Below are positions 22,973 through 35,800 of a stretch of 64,000 nucleotides of DNA, one piece after another (position 1 is the stretch's first letter; each line of letters starts with the position of its first letter). The position numbers and the translations under genes are program-made. Below the pieces are notes generated by a model. The model did not search any database. It worked only from the letters and a program-made list of their open reading frames with translations, and was not told the DNA's origin. Location: positions 19,344,001 to 19,408,000 of the forward strand of contig CM106586.1 of the NCBI GenBank assembly GCA_048013815.1. The letters are read 5' to 3'. This stretch comes from Setoptus koraiensis (taxonomy: Eukaryota; Arthropoda).

Positions 22973-25435
22973 ACAATCTGGCCACTAGTGCGAGAACTAC
23001 AGGTTTGGAGTGCGTAGAGCCGGTTGGGAGATCGCTGCGAGAATCGGCTGAAATGTGCCCGAGAATGATTGCGAAATCTCAACTGCAACAATATCCGCGC
23101 AGAGCCGCAGAATCGCTCGCCAGAGAATCGCCAATGTGTGTACAGCGACAGCGGCATGTTCTCACAACGGCCAGAGCCGGCTAACGAGAGCGCCATTCTA
23201 GGTAGGGACTAATCGCTGACAAACTGCATGCGATCGATTCATCTCGTCACGCTGACCATCGCGCTAACTTGCAGCCCTGGTCAGCCATTGGTCGACGGCC
23301 GATACGACGGCCGAGTTGCGCAACATAAGGACGAGAGCGAACTTGAGAGCACACTTGAGTGATTTAAATTGCACTTTTTTACGAGTCCATCAAGCCGGCC
23401 AGCGGCCGAGTGAAGTGGGCCGAGCGAGTGTAATTGAACAAGTCATCGACAAGTTTTAGTCGCTCGCTGCAAGCTCGCCAGTCGATTTAATTGTTGTCCC
23501 GCGAGATAGTTAATTGTTGTTCCTCGGCGAGGCGCGCTGATTCAACTGTGTGATACGGCAACAATCGACAATTGCCCAATCGCGCCGGCCGAGTTGCCAT
23601 AGGCAGGCGAGCGTGCGCCGCGAGGGCTCGACCCGTCGCTTTGTATTTGCACTAATGTTGTCGGCCGAACAAGTGCCGTCGAGATTTCAAAGCAACCAAT
23701 TTGTACATGAGAAAAGGTTAACAACACACCAGCAACAGCAGCAACAACCACAGCTAAATCATCGCGCCGGTGTGGACGACCTACCTGGGCGACTCACGCC
23801 GGCGAGCGTCGTGTCCGGCGAGCCGGCGCGCAGCGCGGCCAATTCATTAGATTACTGCACTGTTGCGTCGGGCCACAATAGTCATCGGATCTGACTCACC
23901 TTGTCGACACACAGGCGCGTTATTTGCCCAGTTCAATTGGCCAATAATTGTTGGCGCTGCTGGCCGCTGCATCATTAGCCACTCGCCAACAGCGACAACA
24001 ACTCGATCGAGTTATGTAATCTCGCCGCTGCAATCTCGCATTGTCAGTGGACGCAGTCTCAGTGGATGCGATCGGATGCGTAATGATGTAATGCGATGAT
24101 AATGACCCCGGCCGGCGCAGACAGTGCGTCTGGGCCGGCGAGCGTGTGTCGCAACAACAAACTGTGTCTCGCGGCGCCACCAACAGGCACGACAGTCATT
24201 AACACAATGGCCGGGCCACAGCAGTCACAAATTGATCATTAGCCACTAACAAGTTTATTGACAACAGCGACCATGACAAGTAAGCGACAGGTGAGCGGCC
24301 GAAATGAAGTGCCAACCGCGCGCCGCTGTCACCAAACACTCGCTTGCCAGATATCAAATATCTGTAACTTATGGACAACAAGTGAATTCGATTTGAGTAA
24401 ATCCGTGTGAATCGCCAGCGACAGTGACTCCGTGGGCATACAGTGAGCAATTGAATATGAGCAATGAGATATGGCAATTGTCAATGGCCCGAGCAAACAA
24501 ATGGAAACGACTGGCACAGGCGGGGCCAGTCGAGCACAGCTTGCCAGCGTTGCGTTTGATTGTTGCTTGCGATCGCTATAACGGCCATAATCGCTGTTAC
24601 GCAAGCAGCCGGCGGCGGCTCGGTGAGCATTTAAAATTTAAAATTTGAAATTTAAGATTGCGGCGCGCAATTGGAGTTGCGCGGCAGTTGGCGCGCTTGT
24701 TGTCGAGCTCAGCGCACTGCCGAGGGGCGACAGTGAAAATTGAACGCAACGAACCGAGAGTGAGCGCATAATGTGACATGCAATGGCGAGATCAACTGCT
24801 GGCCAACATTGAGCCAGTGGTCATCTTTGGCACTTGCGCACACACACACATTAGCAGCAGCGGACAGCGTTGCGTACGGGCCCACAGGTGAGCTCTTACG
24901 TTGCGTAAGTTACGCAATGGCGTGCGGTGTGGGACAGCGGCCTGTACATCCTGCGACCTGCAACTCACACATACCTGTAATGTGTGTTGCGCTCGCATTG
25001 TCGGCCATTGTGTATCATTACGGGCAGCATACATTGTCGGGTATGCTGTGTGTATTACGGTATGGCGGTGGTGCGTTGCGTGCAACAGGTGCTCGCCAAG
25101 CTCACAATGTTAGTTAGTGCGGCCAATTGGACAAAAGAGACTGGCGGCAAATTGTAAACATTGTTGCCTTGGCTTGTGGTGTCGTTGTTGTCGGTGTCGT
25201 TGTTATCGTTGCTGTCGTTGCTGTCGTTGTTGTTGTTGTCGTTGTCGGCTGCTGGCTGGCGTGCACTGGGCATTGTTGTGCCAGTTGAGCTGGTTGCGAT
25301 ACTTGTCAGGTGTAGTTGTCGGGTGTAGTTGTCGTGTGCAGTTGTCGGGTGCAGTTGTCGGGTGTAGTTGCCGGGAAGGGAAGCGGTGCCACGATGCCAG
25401 CCATTGCCAGACGGCCGGCCAGCCGCCTGCAAGGT

Positions 25436-25795
25436 CCAACAGCAACAGCGGCAACAACGGCAACAGCGCCAACAGCGCCAACAACAACGGCAGCGACAGC
25501 AACAACAGTAACAACAACAGTAACAACGACAGCAGCGACAGCGACGCCAACGACAACCATTCACAGACGGCAACAAGTTCAGCCGGCCGAACCATGGCTG
25601 AAGGATAGCTGCACAGCTGACTCACCGCAGTTTCACCGACAACAGCAACAGCAACAACAACACCAACGACAACAACAACGACAACAGCAATAACAACAGC
25701 GACAGCAACAACGACAACAGCAACAGCAACAGCGACAGCAACAACAGCAACAGCGACAGCAGCAACAGCAACAGCAACAGCGACGCCAACAATTC
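25436..25795. repeat. Degenerate CAACAG/ACAGCG triplet-type repeat
   Basis: About 360 bp of interrupted CAA and CAG triplets. It is open in several frames on both strands and so produces false reading frames. No exon borders were recognised. Confidence 0.8.
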
Positions 25796-27272
25796 AGGAT
25801 GTTGCGAACAATACGAACGCATTACATGATTACGTAACATGAACCCAATAATGATTGTTGTGCGCATTGCAACATGTGCCGCCCCCTCCGTCAGTGTGGC
25901 CAACAGTGTAACATGTCTGACAATGTTGTGAATGTTGTTGTGAATGTTGTTGCGAATGCAATGTTGTGGCACAATCACATGTATACTAGCGTATATGGCT
26001 AGCGAGTACATAACAATGTGCGCTGGCTAGGCCAACAAATACACAAAACGCGGCTCAACTGACACACACACTGTGTCTGTCATGACTCATGAGCTGGCTG
26101 ACTGGCTGGGCTCACCTGGATTGGGGGCCGCGCTCGTCGGAGGCAGGCCGGCGGGCAGCAATGCGAGGGGGCCGTGCTGACATTGTGTCTCATGTATTGT
26201 ATTATATATAGCAGTGAGTGAGTCACACAAGCGTGGCAATCGAGAGTTGACAAGACTCGCTGTCGCAAGTCACAGGCAGCTCACATCGCTCGTGAGCCAA
26301 CCTTGGAATTGTTTCGAGTCGCCAAGTTCGAGTCTGCGAGTTCGAGTCTGCGAGTTCGAGTCTCGAACTTCGAATTTCCAAGTTCGAGAGCGGCGTTCGT
26401 CGGCGAGAAAGCGCGCACACAGTCCGGCAATTGTTACACACTGACATTGTTGACTGCGAGACTCTTGCCTGGCCTTGCTGTTGCGAACGCTCGCTCTCTC
26501 GAACGCTCGCTGTTGCTCTTGTGAGCGCTCGCGAACTCCAGCGAACGCTTGCCAACTCCAGCGAACGCTCCCCTCGCGAAAAGCGAGCAGAGAAGCCGAG
26601 ACTCACGTGAGACGCAGGCTCACGCGGCGCACCGTTGCGAGACCCGCCTAGCCGGCCGGCACAGCCCGCTAAGGAGCTAAGGAGCCAAGGAGCCGAGCGC
26701 GGCCCAGCCCGCGTCACACACCAGCGACAGTGCGATTGCCGTTGTCGGCCTGTTATGCAAACGGACAGCGACGGCGAGCTTGTCGTCCGGCCGGCCGGCC
26801 GGCCCGACTTTTTCACTCCGACACACACTGTATCAGTGCACACACTCTGTCAGTGCACACACTCTGTTGCGTAACACCGGCGGACTCCGACACACACTCT
26901 GATTATGAGAGTCTGATAGAGACTCCGAGACGCCGACACTGCAACACCCCGTTCAGTCGTTATCATTATTTTCATTATCCGGCCCAGTAATGAGTTGCTA
27001 GTTGGCAGCTGATTCGCACATCGCCAGCGACAAGCGCATTTGCATTGTCTCGCCAACGGCGCTCGTCGCAAGCTCGCAGCTCAACCGCACACACTACGAG
27101 TCACATAATTACCATCGCTCCGCGCTAATCAAGCCCCGTCGTCGCTCACGCTCGCCCGGCGCCCGACCCATCGTCCGACGAACCGCCCGCGCTCGCGCAC
27201 CCGACAAACCGCGCACCCGAGTCGCACAGTCGCGCCCGACCGGCGACAGTCGCAACAAGACGCCCATCGAGC

Positions 27273-27400
27273 GAATCCATTGAATCCATCGAATCCATTG
27301 AATCCATCGAATCCAGTGAATCCATTGAATCAAGCGAATTCAGCGAATTCAGCGAACCCAGCGAGTCGAGCGAAGCGAGCGAACAGAGTGAATCGAGTGA
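27273..27400. repeat. 9-bp tandem repeat (GAATCCATY)
   Basis: Near-perfect GAATCCATT/GAATCCATC units that decay rightwards into GAATTCAGC and GAGCGAAGC forms. One frame is an open Glu-Ser-Ile repeat, but no splice sites or start support coding. Confidence 0.75.
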
Positions 27401-27520
27401 GGCCAACTCGGCGCATCTCAACGCTTTTCGGCACGATATTCGACACACGACCACTCAATAATTGAATATAAAACACAATAATCGCAACTGCAATCGTAAC
27501 TCGCTCCCACGCACTCACAG

Positions 27521-27950
27521 CAACGCCACCAGCCCGACCACAGCACCGAGCCGGTCCAACTGGGCGAGTCCGAGCGCCAGCGCGTCACCCACTGGCTCAA
27601 CAGCAGCAACCGACCCAGCGGCCCCGTAGTGGCCAGTCCAACGGGCGCATTTGTAGTGTCCAAAGCGACAGTGTCGCCGCCACCGGCAACCTTGAAGCGC
27701 GTCGCTAGCGGCAGCGCCATCAACGACATCGCCAGCAAGCACCCGAGCAGCAACAACAACCACAACACCGACAACACCGACAACACTGACGGCAACACTA
27801 ATCGCATCAAGCCAAGCGGCAACAGCAAAAACGACAACGACAACACCCACACCGACCACACCGACAACAAGCACGGCAACCGCAGCCTCGTAGAAGCCAA
27901 CCAGCGGCGACCAGACAACCAGCGGCCAGCAACCACAGCGACGCCGGCGG
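27521..27950 (+). CDS. Candidate 5' exon of the MDM1-like gene
   Basis: The frame is open from a CTCACAG acceptor (27514-27520) to a strong donor (GCGG|GTAAGT at 27951). It contains no ATG, so it must be internal or miscalled. The first two thirds look protein-like (ERQRVTHWLNSSNRPSG, SPTGAFVVSKATVSPPP, LKRVASGSAINDIASKH); the remainder is Asn/Asp/Thr low complexity. It ends in phase 1. The acceptor CCCGCAG at 32731-32737 continues that phase into the long MDM1-like frame, adding about 30 residues before its MSEYKEQF. The alternative is that this is an unrelated exon or chance. Confidence 0.4.
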
Positions 27951-30900
27951 GTAAGTAACGTAGTGTCCATGAACAGCTGACAGTGCGCTCGCCAAACAGC
28001 GCCCATTGCGTGGCCGCAATGGGCCACGGGAGAGCTCGCCGGGCCCGTGGGCCTCGCCGCGTGGGCCGGGCGGCGTTGCGAGCCGGCTCGCGCTGCCCAG
28101 GGAGCGAGCCGGCGCCGACGAGAGAAGCCGCAAATCAGGGGCGCCCAGAGGCGCGCTTTGCATGGCGCAAGTTTCGCGAAGCGAGTCTCACGAAGCGGCG
28201 AGCGGCGCCGCATTATGCCGGGCCAGTTGCGTGCGGACAACGAAGCGAAAAGAGGCCAGCGAACGCCGGCCCGAAACGGCAAAGGCTCGCGTGCTCAGTC
28301 TCGCCGAGCGCCGAGTGGCAACATGCGGGGCCGACGCCCAAGTTGTCACAGGCCGATCAGTTATGCAAAAGCCCCCTGTATAAAGCCACTCCGCGGCCCG
28401 GGGCACAGCATGCAACGCGCAACATGCAACGTCCGACGTGCAACGTCCAGCGCGCACCGTCCAACGAACGCTCGACGAACGCTCAACGGGCCCCAGAATG
28501 TGGCGCGAATGTCGCCGGGGCGCTGGCTGGCGCTGCTGCGACAGGCAGCCATTGTTGCGACATTCGACGTTGCAACCCCGATTGCGGTCACATTGCGGCT
28601 AGATTCGCCAAGCTCGCGTGCATCGGGGCCCCAATCGGGGCCGGCCGAGGTTGAGAGGCGCGCCTGTTTGTGCCACCATGCATCATGTTTGGCCGCATGC
28701 TGCCAGCACTGTGATGCCAGTAGGACGGACTGGCATCAGGGAGGTCGCCCTCGCAGCTTCCATTTGAACGCGGCACGGCCGAGCGGCCGGCCGCCGCGGA
28801 GTCGCCCGCAGCCAGGTGAGCCGCTCAATCATGTTGGCATTGATTAGAGTTGCCAGTGGCGACGCGCCAATCACAGGCAGCGCGCCCATCACCAGTAATT
28901 ATCTGGATATATCTGGATCGCACACACACACACGGATAAAAGTGGCGTGCGAGTCGCCACTTTCGCCCGCCCGCGACACGGCTCAGCGTGGCTCGGCGCG
29001 GCCCAGCGTGGCCCAGCGCGGCTCGCGGGCCGGGGCCCCGCATTCGGTGTGGCCAAAACAAGTGTAAATTTTGCGAGCACACACATGTCATATCGCACAT
29101 CGCGTTCGGTGGCGCCGCGACAAACTGACACAGACGCTTGATGCAAGCGCCTCTGACAGCCCGGCTCGCGCATTTCAGCAGTAATACGCTGGCCACCATA
29201 CCTGCGAGCGCGAGAATGCCCGCGCGGGCCCGTCAAGGCCACGCTAAAAAATAAAACGACGCACGCAAGACGCACCCATGATCGGGTCGCCGCTTGAGGG
29301 CCGGCTGTCCGTCGAGAGCGCGGGTGCGTTCGTGCACGACAGATTGTAGATGCGTCCACAGATTAGGGCCGCGCGCCTCCGATCTAAAGCGATCCGACAT
29401 GAGCGATCATCGCCGGCTAACGAGCTCGCCCGGGCCCGCTCGATGCTAGCCCGTCCGTCCGGCCCGCTCGATGCTACCCCACGCCGTCCGGGCGGCCGTT
29501 GCGTTGACCCGTCGTGGCTCGCTGTTGCGGGCTCGCCGCACCGGCATGTTGTGGCGGGCTTGTGGCGGGCCTGCGGCGATGGGCGTTGCTAGGTTCGGCT
29601 AGCCGGCCGGCGCTGTGCGCTCGAATCGTGCCGGCCGGCCGCGCCGCATTGCGGGCCGGCCAATCGCGGCGGCCAGGGCAACAACTGCTCCAAATGAGCC
29701 AAACGCAAGCTCGGCCCAAATCGCAGTCCGAACGTTTGTGCGCCCGACAAGGTCAGGCGGTCACTCCGGCGGACGTGTTGTGGGAGACAGCGCCCGCTCA
29801 CACAGTGAGACTCGCAGTCTGGCTCGAAGCCGGCGGAAACAGCAACAACAACAAGCCGCTAATAACAATTACCCTTTGCTCGAGCTGCTTTTGAGCTCGA
29901 GCTGCCCTTTTGCTCGAGCCACGCGCATAAAAGCGCAAACTTGCTCATTGCAGCCCTAACCCAACAACGGCCACATGATACAAGATATAACTCAGCAACA
30001 GCCACACAGCAGCCGCATAATGCGACCCAACGAGCCGGCCCGATAATGACAGCCGGCCCGGTAATGACAGCCGGCAGGCTAGTTAGCGCCGGGCCGGCGC
30101 TAAAGGTAACTCGCAATTGTTGGCCGGGCGGCTTGTATCAGCGTGATTATTTCCTCGGCCGCATTCGCTATTCATCAATGCGAGACACACACACAATTAA
30201 AGTGCTGCCGCACCGACAACAAATTGCCAGCCAACTCGGCGAGTTTGCCCGACCGAGCTCATAATCGGCGCGCTCGGCAGTTGCCATCGCAACCGAGCTC
30301 CGGAGCGCAACAGAGGTCAAACTGGCTGCTCGCTGTTTCATTCTTCGTTTCGTTTCTATGGCAGTCGCACGCAAAGCAAAATTATCTTTCTTGCCCGGAC
30401 GCATCTTGATCCGGCGGCCCGATCCCGTCGCTCGATTGCAGTCGCCTGATCCGCCAGATTAGCGCGCACATTGGGCCGCCCGCGATAGGGCCGCCCGCGA
30501 CAGGGCCGCCGCAATCGGGCCGCGTGCAGCCCGCTGTGTGAGCCAAGCCATCAGCGACGGGCGCTCCAGTTGACGTCGGGGCGCCCGCTCGCCGGTATAT
30601 CGACGGTAATGGGCAATTTATGCTCGCGCGACAGCCTCATACCTGGAAGGGAACGTTATTTGTTGCACCTGTACGCTTTCCATTATGATCGGACGCGATT
30701 ACGCACGGCGCGCGTTGCGCGCCGGGCTCGGGCGGCCGGCCCGCCGCCGGCGCATAATACGCGCCACAGCCCATTACTGGCGAGCCCGTGTTGCCCACAT
30801 ATCTTGTCACTTGGGGCGCAGTGTAAAATTTGCGGCACGTATCAGACGAGTTGCGACAAGGGAAGAGGAAGCACTCGCGCATCGGCCTAGCCGGCAGTGT

Positions 30901-32737
30901 TGGCAGTGGCTTGTCAGACTGTGCGCCCCAGAGTGGCAGTCGCTTGGAATTTGCGCAGCCTTACTCACATTATGTAAGTTACATAACGAGTTACATAACA
31001 GCTCGGTGTGTGCGTAAGGCCAAGCTTTTGTTGTTTTTGTGCGGCACGGCTTATTTGTTAGCTAGCGGGCGGAAGGACACACTTTTGCCAGTGGAACGTA
31101 ATCCAGAGCTGTTGTCATTGGACGCATCACGGCGCTCGGGCTGCCGGGCGGCCTTGAGCCGGCCTCGGGCTGCCAGCGACAGTCGCCTCGCTCGGCTTGC
31201 CGAGTCAATTATGGAATTACTTGTTTGTTTGTGTGTGTGTGTGTGTGTGCCGATTGCGCAATTTGTGTCTCGGCACGAAACTCGTCTTCGCGTTCGCAAC
31301 TCGAGCAGTCGTCTCTGTGTGTCGAGCAGTCGAGCTGGGCCGGCTCGCCGGTCGCCTCTGTGCCGGCCTCGCGGCGAGCGGCCGTCGGCGCGACCGAGAC
31401 GCGGGCCCGCCGGGCCCCGCGCACGCGCGCAACAAGAGCGAGGCGCACAGCTCTTGTTGCAGCGCGCCGTTCCCGGCCGCCCCCGGCACTCGCTTGCATC
31501 GACACTGTCGGGCCGGCACTCGCTTGCATCGACACTGTCGGGCCGGCACTCGCGCACAGCGGCCGCTCGGTCGCCTCGCTGAACATATTGATGCCGACAC
31601 GCGGGCCGGATGTGCGCGCGAACAGCCGCGCCCGGCACAATTGATTGCGCCGGGCGCGCCAAGGCCGGCGCCAGTGTGCACAGCTGACTACAATGTACAT
31701 TGGTTGTTGTGACGTAAATAACGCGACAACGCGAACAAAGTGAGTGGCAGCCCGAACTGGAGAGCGGCGAACTAGCGAACGAAATTAGAGTGTGTGCGCG
31801 AATTACACACACACGCATGCATACAATTGCTTGCATAACTAGCGAGAGGGGGAAGGCACTTGTGGATAGAGGGGCGCCCTTTTTGAATTTACAACGCCAC
31901 AAGCCGGCCACTGGGGGGTGGGAGCGCCTGCCCCTTTCTCACTGTTTATGTAAGCAATTGTACAGAAATTGTATGGCTGGTCGCACAATATTCGGTGTGA
32001 TGCGCGCAGTGGTTTCGCTCGGTGCGGCAGAGTGTGCGACAGTGCGCGCCACTGTGAGAGCGACGCCAGCTCCAAATTCGGCGGTGCGGCGCCGGCGAGA
32101 AACGCCGCGCGACATTGCCCAGCGCAACACCGGTCAGGCTGGCGAGCCGCCGGTGAGCCGGCGGCCAGTTGCCACCGAGTCACTCTCGTGGCCGGCCGAC
32201 AGTGTCGATGCAAACGAGCGAACTTGCCGCAGCCCGGGGGAAACAGCGGCCGGGCGAGGCAGCGGCCAGGGGAGGCAGCGGTGCACAGGGTAAATGCGTG
32301 CGCCACGCCCATTGCGACCGCCGCCATTATAGAACAACTGTAGCTGTGCGACGGCCGCTCACGAAGCCAGTGTGCGGCGAGCACTGAGCGACTGCATTAT
32401 TTCACAAGTTGCCCGTTTGCGATACACACACACACACAGGCTGTGTCTAATTATTAATTATATCACCGTCGCCATTACAATTATCGTTAATATTATATCA
32501 CTAACTTCGTCTCATTGCTGTTATTACCATTATCGTCATTATTATCATCGCAAATATACCCGCTAACATCACACGAATATCGCCACTGTCGTCGCAAATA
32601 TCGCCGCCATTATCACACAAAAACAAAAATATCAACAACCCATGCGGCCAGCGTAGTTGTAGTTTGCACACACAGTGTTAGATCAGCGCCCGACGCTCGC
32701 ATTTACATCACCTACATAGCGTCGCCAGCGCCCGCAG
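27951..32737. other. Very GC-rich intron or intergenic DNA
   Basis: No gene supported. The stretch is among the most GC- and CpG-rich of the window, with many GGCCGG and GCCGGC words that keep all six frames open. A 30-bp tandem repeat lies at 31483-31550, and a short TG-dinucleotide run at about 31230-31250. An inverted relative of the 30-bp unit (GACAGTGTCGATGCAAACGA) lies near 32199. Confidence 0.5.
31483..31550. repeat. 30-bp tandem repeat, about 2.3 copies
   Basis: The unit starts GCCGGCACTCGCTTGC and ends CATCGACACTGTCGG. Confidence 0.8.
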
Positions 32738-32826
32738 TGTCTAGCGCCCCAAACAGCAGCGGCGGCCAGCCAAAACAAACAGTCGCCCCCAGCGAACCCA
32801 CATCAACGCCATCGCCAGCCACCCAT

Positions 32827-35800
32827 ATGAGTGAATACAAAGAACAGTTCAAGTGGCAAAATGGATCTGCATCTCCCAGTATCGTCAATGTTAGTGCGCA
32901 AACAACCAGCCCGTACGGGCCCCTATCTCTAGATAATCCGGCCGCCTCCTACCTGACCCAGTACAAGATCAAGTCGCCGGTGTCGCCCGCATCATCCACC
33001 ACCACAACCACCTCGTCGTACGTCACAGACTCGGTGGTGTCGTCCAGCGCCCACTTGGACGACGCCAGCAGCGATTATCAGCGTTTCAACTACTACCAGC
33101 GCATCAACAACAACAACAACAACAACCACAAAATGGACACCAGCAACCTGGAGATAGCTGCGCCGGCAGAGCACGGCAGTGCGGCCATGCGCTCGTCATC
33201 GTCCACGCACGACTTCCAAGATGACACCACATCGGAATACACCAAGCAGTACGCCTGGCCAGGCAACTCGTCGTCGTCGTCTCACTACAATGCAAACACT
33301 AACATCGAAAACAATCAGTACTCTTATCATAATATCGACCAAGCACCAAATCAACATCAAATTGTCACATCGCCCTCTAACGACACTCTCGTGCTGGGCG
33401 CCGCCGGTCTGGCCAGCTCAGTGGAGCCCAGAACTGGCCAAAATTATCATTTGAATAGGCGCGATCTGTCGCCCACGCCCAAACAGCAATCGGAGAGGCC
33501 ACACATACTAGTGCCATCCACTGCTGCCAGCCCAAGCAATAATTATGTCGAATCCGCAACCATAACAACAACTACCCGAACAACGTCAGCAATTAGCGCT
33601 CACAATGATCTCAGGCAACAACCAGACAACCAACAAAGTCAACAACAGCAAATAAGCGATCATCTAGAATCGTCAGTGCAATCTCGCAATAATCTCGTCG
33701 TAAGTCCTGTCTCGTCATCGTCGCAATCGTCGCAAAACAACCATAGCAATACCAACAATAGTCACATTAAAGGCTTCAAAACTGAATATAAATCTAAATT
33801 TAAACCATTCACCGAGTATGTTTATAATGAAAATATGGATGAATTTGCCAAAGTACCAGTGTCACAGCAGCACCATCCTAATAACGCAGATGAACAGCAT
33901 GAACAAATACAGTCATCCAGTGATCAACCCACTACATTGAGCCAGTACGAAGGGGCAGCCATTGAGGCGGCCTCATTGGCCGGCGGAGAGCAAGAGGGCG
34001 TCTATCCCTGGTACAGGGAGGTGATCAAGCGCAACGAAAAGGCCAACGAGTATAGATTTAAATCAGAAGTGGGCCATAATGCACCCATATTTCTAAACGG
34101 TGATGATCATTCCAACAATAACAATCAAATCAACAAATGCGACCCGGCTCATCTGAACAACAAAACCAACAATGGTTCAAAAGATTCCTCAAGGTCCACA
34201 TTTAGATTTACACCAAAGGATTACAAGCATGACCATTTAATATCACAGATGGCCAAAACAAAACCAACAACAACAAGTATAAGCACTAGTCAGGTCAGAA
34301 GTAAAACTTCTACTACACACACTAATGGCTCATCCGCTATCACTAAAAGAAGCGTCACCTCTTCATCAGCAACCACAACTGGACCATCGTCGAGGTCCGG
34401 ACTTGTTCATAAAAAAACCGACTCAACGGCCACCAGCGTAGCTAACCGTTCACGCAGTCAATCTGTCAGACGACCCCAGACAACCGGGCCGCCAAACGTT
34501 CCAAATTCAACCAATAACTCACCTTTGAAAACCGCCAAAGTTGTGCCCGCTTCAAGACCAGCTCCACAACAACAAGCTACAACAGGTAGAACAGGAACCA
34601 GCTCAGCCGTTTCGCGAGGAACCGAGCGAGCAACTGCCCGTCGGGTAGTCGCCAGCAGCACTAATTCAAACACAGCCAACAACACTACTTCATCCCCTCT
34701 AAAACGTCGCACCCCATTGGCCCCGTCTGCGACATCCGTCGGAAGTGCACGGAGTAAATCTAAACCTCCTGAGCAAGTGAAGAGTTCTCTGACTGCTAAT
34801 CGTGTCAATGGACTGGGCGCTGCGCGCACCACCACCTCGACGACCACTCGTGCTCCTAACAGGTCAGCTAATTTGCCCCCAAAGCAGGCAACACCATCAA
34901 GTGCCGGAAGGGTTCCAGCTAGGTCGACTGGAATGACCACTAGGAAACCAGCATCAGCACCGAGCGACACCGGTAAAGATAAGATGGCCGCTAAAACTCT
35001 CGTGACACCTATGCTGGGCAAGAAGAACTCACTGACATCCACAAATTCGATCAAGCCAGTGGATAATGTCCGAGATGAAATATCACAGGACAATGTGGGT
35101 GATCATGAGGCCAAAGATAGCAAAATTGATGAGCCCCATCAAAATAATATTGTTAGTGCTGTTGAAAACAATACAGGCATCGAAAATATTGTTCATTCTA
35201 ATCAAGACCAAGTATTGAACGAAGACACGTACAAACATCCAGAGAAATCCGGAGTGGAAAGTCACGATGAGGTCCCTGATATTAATCCAACTGTAGATAG
35301 CAAATCAGAAACGGATGAAATTGAAGGAAAAGAAGAAAAAGAAACTGATAGCATCGATGTTGATAATATTGAACATGTAGATAAAGTTGAAACTTATAAA
35401 TCAGACTTGGGTAATCAAAACACACAAGATAATACATTGCGAAAACTTTCAGGTATTGATAATGAGGGTTTCGAAGGGACAAATAACCAGGGAGTCGAGG
35501 AAAATCTGGAAGGACACCAGCACCTCGAAGAAGATGAACGAGATCCAAAATTAGGTGATGATGTCGACGTGTCTGAACACCACGTTGAAGCCGAGCAAGA
35601 TGGTTTAAGGTTTGACGGAAATGATGAGCTGACCCAACATCTCAGTGAAGCGGGAGACAATGTTTTAAGACTTCAGAATGATGTCGCTCTCACTCAAAGC
35701 AATGCTGGAATTAATCAAGAAGGTTCAGAATTGGGTGATGACACCGCCTTCACCGGCAAACATGATGAAATTGAAGAGGCTGGTTTAGGATTCGATAAGA

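Larger units (their letters stand above)
21092..27520. other. GC-rich non-coding region (intron or intergenic) with simple repeats and palindromes
   Basis: No supported gene. The open frames here are products of high GC and of triplet repeats. Contents: a 12-bp tandem repeat at 21781-21857, a 26-bp perfect palindrome at 22603-22628, a hairpin at 22928-22972, and degenerate CAACAG/ACAGCG repeats at 25436-25795. Short GAGTTCGAGTCTGC-like repeats lie at about 26325-26390, and a 9-bp tandem repeat at 27273-27400. If the exons at 20807 and 27521 belong together, this whole stretch is one intron. Confidence 0.5.

Noticed and set aside
25055-25800. Several open frames on both strands, including Leu-rich and Asn/Ser-rich ones
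   Set aside because: They are by-products of degenerate CAA/CAG repeats, which lack stops in most frames. No splice sites or start context support them.
26320-26400. GTTCGAGTC words that resemble a tRNA T-arm
   Set aside because: They recur as a short tandem pattern and no cloverleaf can be built around them.
27280-27420. Glu-Ser-Ile or Asn-Pro repeat peptide
   Set aside because: It is a 9-bp tandem repeat open in several frames, with no start or splice evidence.
27983-32384. Many Arg/Ala/Pro-rich open frames of 100-280 codons on both strands
   Set aside because: They overlap in all frames in very GC-rich DNA, where stops are scarce. They have no domain-like sequence and no consistent exon borders.
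32515-32826. An ATG at 32515 as the start of the MDM1-like protein
   Set aside because: The extra 104 residues are low-complexity and unlike the family, whereas ATG 32827 places the SEYxxxFxW motif where MDM1 proteins have it. Part of this stretch may still be coding through splicing at 32737.
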